Positions 58,465 through 59,155 of a stretch of DNA of 59,155 bases are shown one piece after another. Within the stretch, counting starts at the first letter, position 1, and every line of letters starts with the position of its first letter. Under the pieces are notes generated by a model. That model did not search any database and was not told where the DNA came from. It saw nothing but the letters and a program-made list of their open reading frames with translations. The DNA lies in NCBI GenBank assembly GCA_035551355.1, contig DASZNF010000051.1, positions 1 through 59,155 on the forward strand, written 5' to 3'. The DNA comes from DATATV01 sp035551355. GTDB taxonomy: Bacteria > Actinomycetota > Actinomycetes > Mycobacteriales > Pseudonocardiaceae. A program made the translations under genes and the position numbers.

Positions 58465-59155
58465 ATGGACCCGTCCCGTTGCGTCGTACTGGTGCCGGTC
58501 GGCAGTTACGTCGAGCCGGCCTGCGCCCGCGGCCTGGCCCAACTCGAGGCCCGCGGCTACGAGGTGCGCCGGGTGTCCGGCTACGCCGCGATCGACCAGG
58601 GCCGCAGCCAGATGGCCACGGACGCGCTGGCCGACGGATTCGACGAGCTGATGTGGATCGACTCGGACATCGCGTTCGAGGCCGACTCGGTGGAGATGCT
58701 GCGCGAGCACGAGTTGCCGCTGGTGTGCGGGATCTATCCCAAGAAGGGCGTGCGGGCGCTGGCCTGCCACGTGCTGCCGGAGACCGACCGCATCGTGTTC
58801 GGGGACGGCGGCGGCCTGATGGAGATCCTGTACGCGGCAACGGGTTTCCTGCTCACCCACCGCGAGGTGTACGAGAAGATGGCGGTGCACGAACAGCTTC
58901 CGGTGTGCAACCAGCAGTTCAACCATCTGATCGTGCCGTACTTCCTGCCGATGGTGATCCCGCACGGCGAGGAAGGCCAGCAGTGGTACCTGGGTGAGGA
59001 CTTCGCGTTCTGCGAGCGGGCCAAGCGCTCCGGTTTCCCGATCATGGCCGACACCCGCGTCCGGCTGGACCACGTGGGCAAACACAACTACAGCTGGGAA
59101 GACGCGGGCAGCGAGAAGCCGCGCTACGCCACCTACAACTTCAACATCCAGCGCT
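58465..59155 (+). CDS. Glycosyltransferase family 2-like protein (partial)
   Basis: The frame opens at ATG 58465, after aggag at 58444-58448, and runs off the window end without a stop, giving at least 230 residues. It has an N-terminal VVLVPVGSYV strand, QGRSQMATDAL, a W-I-D-S-D metal-binding motif near residue 72, IYPKKGVRALACHVLP, and GEDFAFCERAKRSGF near 200. That is the order seen in GT-A glycosyltransferases that transfer sugars from nucleotide donors. The acceptor is unknown. The C-terminus and any membrane anchor lie outside the window. It is probably transcribed with the HExxH gene 31 bp upstream. Confidence 0.75.
   Translation, partial: MDPSRCVVLVPVGSYVEPACARGLAQLEARGYEVRRVSGYAAIDQGRSQMATDALADGFDELMWIDSDIAFEADSVEMLREHELPLVCGIYPKKGVRALACHVLPETDRIVFGDGGGLMEILYAATGFLLTHREVYEKMAVHEQLPVCNQQFNHLIVPYFLPMVIPHGEEGQQWYLGEDFAFCERAKRSGFPIMADTRVRLDHVGKHNYSWEDAGSEKPRYATYNFNIQR

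Noticed and set aside
1..59155. CRISPR array, prophage or integrative-element attachment site
   Set aside because: No regularly spaced identical repeats, integrase, phage structural genes or duplicated tRNA end was found.

Overview
This is about 59 kb of very GC-rich chromosome from a filamentous or mycolic-type actinomycete. A Pseudonocardiaceae-like organism is the best guess. That rests on ESX/type VII (EspG, PPE-like, EspC-like) genes, a mycothiol-dependent isomerase family protein, several large LuxR-type (LAL) regulators, FCD-GntR and WYL regulators, strong third-position GC bias and frequent GTG starts with ATGA/GTGA overlaps. No rRNA gene, tRNA gene, CRISPR array or prophage was seen. 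The only mobile-element trace is the last 44 codons of an IS630-type transposase at the left edge.

Left part (0-9.1 kb): an alpha/beta hydrolase, then a four-gene FtsX-type ABC exporter operon (two very large permeases, two ATPases; the first ATPase carries an AbrB-like C-terminal tail). 9.2-13.4 kb: selenocysteine module, with selA-selB on the minus strand and selD divergent; no tRNA-Sec is visible. 13.5-15.3 kb: an EspC-like small protein overlapping a CpnT-N-terminus-like channel protein with no toxin domain. 15.5-19.4 kb: an SDR-SDR-PLP decarboxylase operon divergent from a WYL regulator, with a perfect inverted repeat between them.

Middle (19.5-29.3 kb): type VII substrates (PE-like, PPE-like) and the chaperone EspG, preceded on the same strand by LAL regulator A1. 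A1 is divergent from LAL regulator B1, which is coupled to an LtrA-family membrane protein. 29.3-33.7 kb: an acid uptake/CoA-activation module (MFS carrier, enoyl-CoA hydratase, GntR, acyl-CoA ligase). 33.7-38.1 kb: a MimR-like activator divergent from amidohydrolase, DUF59 and zinc alcohol dehydrogenase genes. This is the accessory tail of a propane/acetone (mim/prm) monooxygenase cluster, but the monooxygenase genes are absent.

Right part (38.1-59.2 kb): a decayed accessory stretch (XRE regulator, SnoaL-like genes, a mycothiol-dependent isomerase-like gene, a LysR remnant, a DUF6924 protein and an internally deleted MBL hydrolase), then a Tat-exported GH2 enzyme, an amidase lipoprotein, a glycosyltransferase-like gene and peptide deformylase. 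A beta-helix/AAA+ (EccA-like) fusion is translationally coupled to LAL regulator A2, which is divergent from LAL regulator B2. B2 is followed by an HExxH metalloprotein and a partial glycosyltransferase.

The most unusual theme is the duplicated divergent LAL pair (A1/B1 and A2/B2). In both copies the A gene runs into type VII-associated genes, and in all four proteins the Walker A lysine is replaced by arginine.
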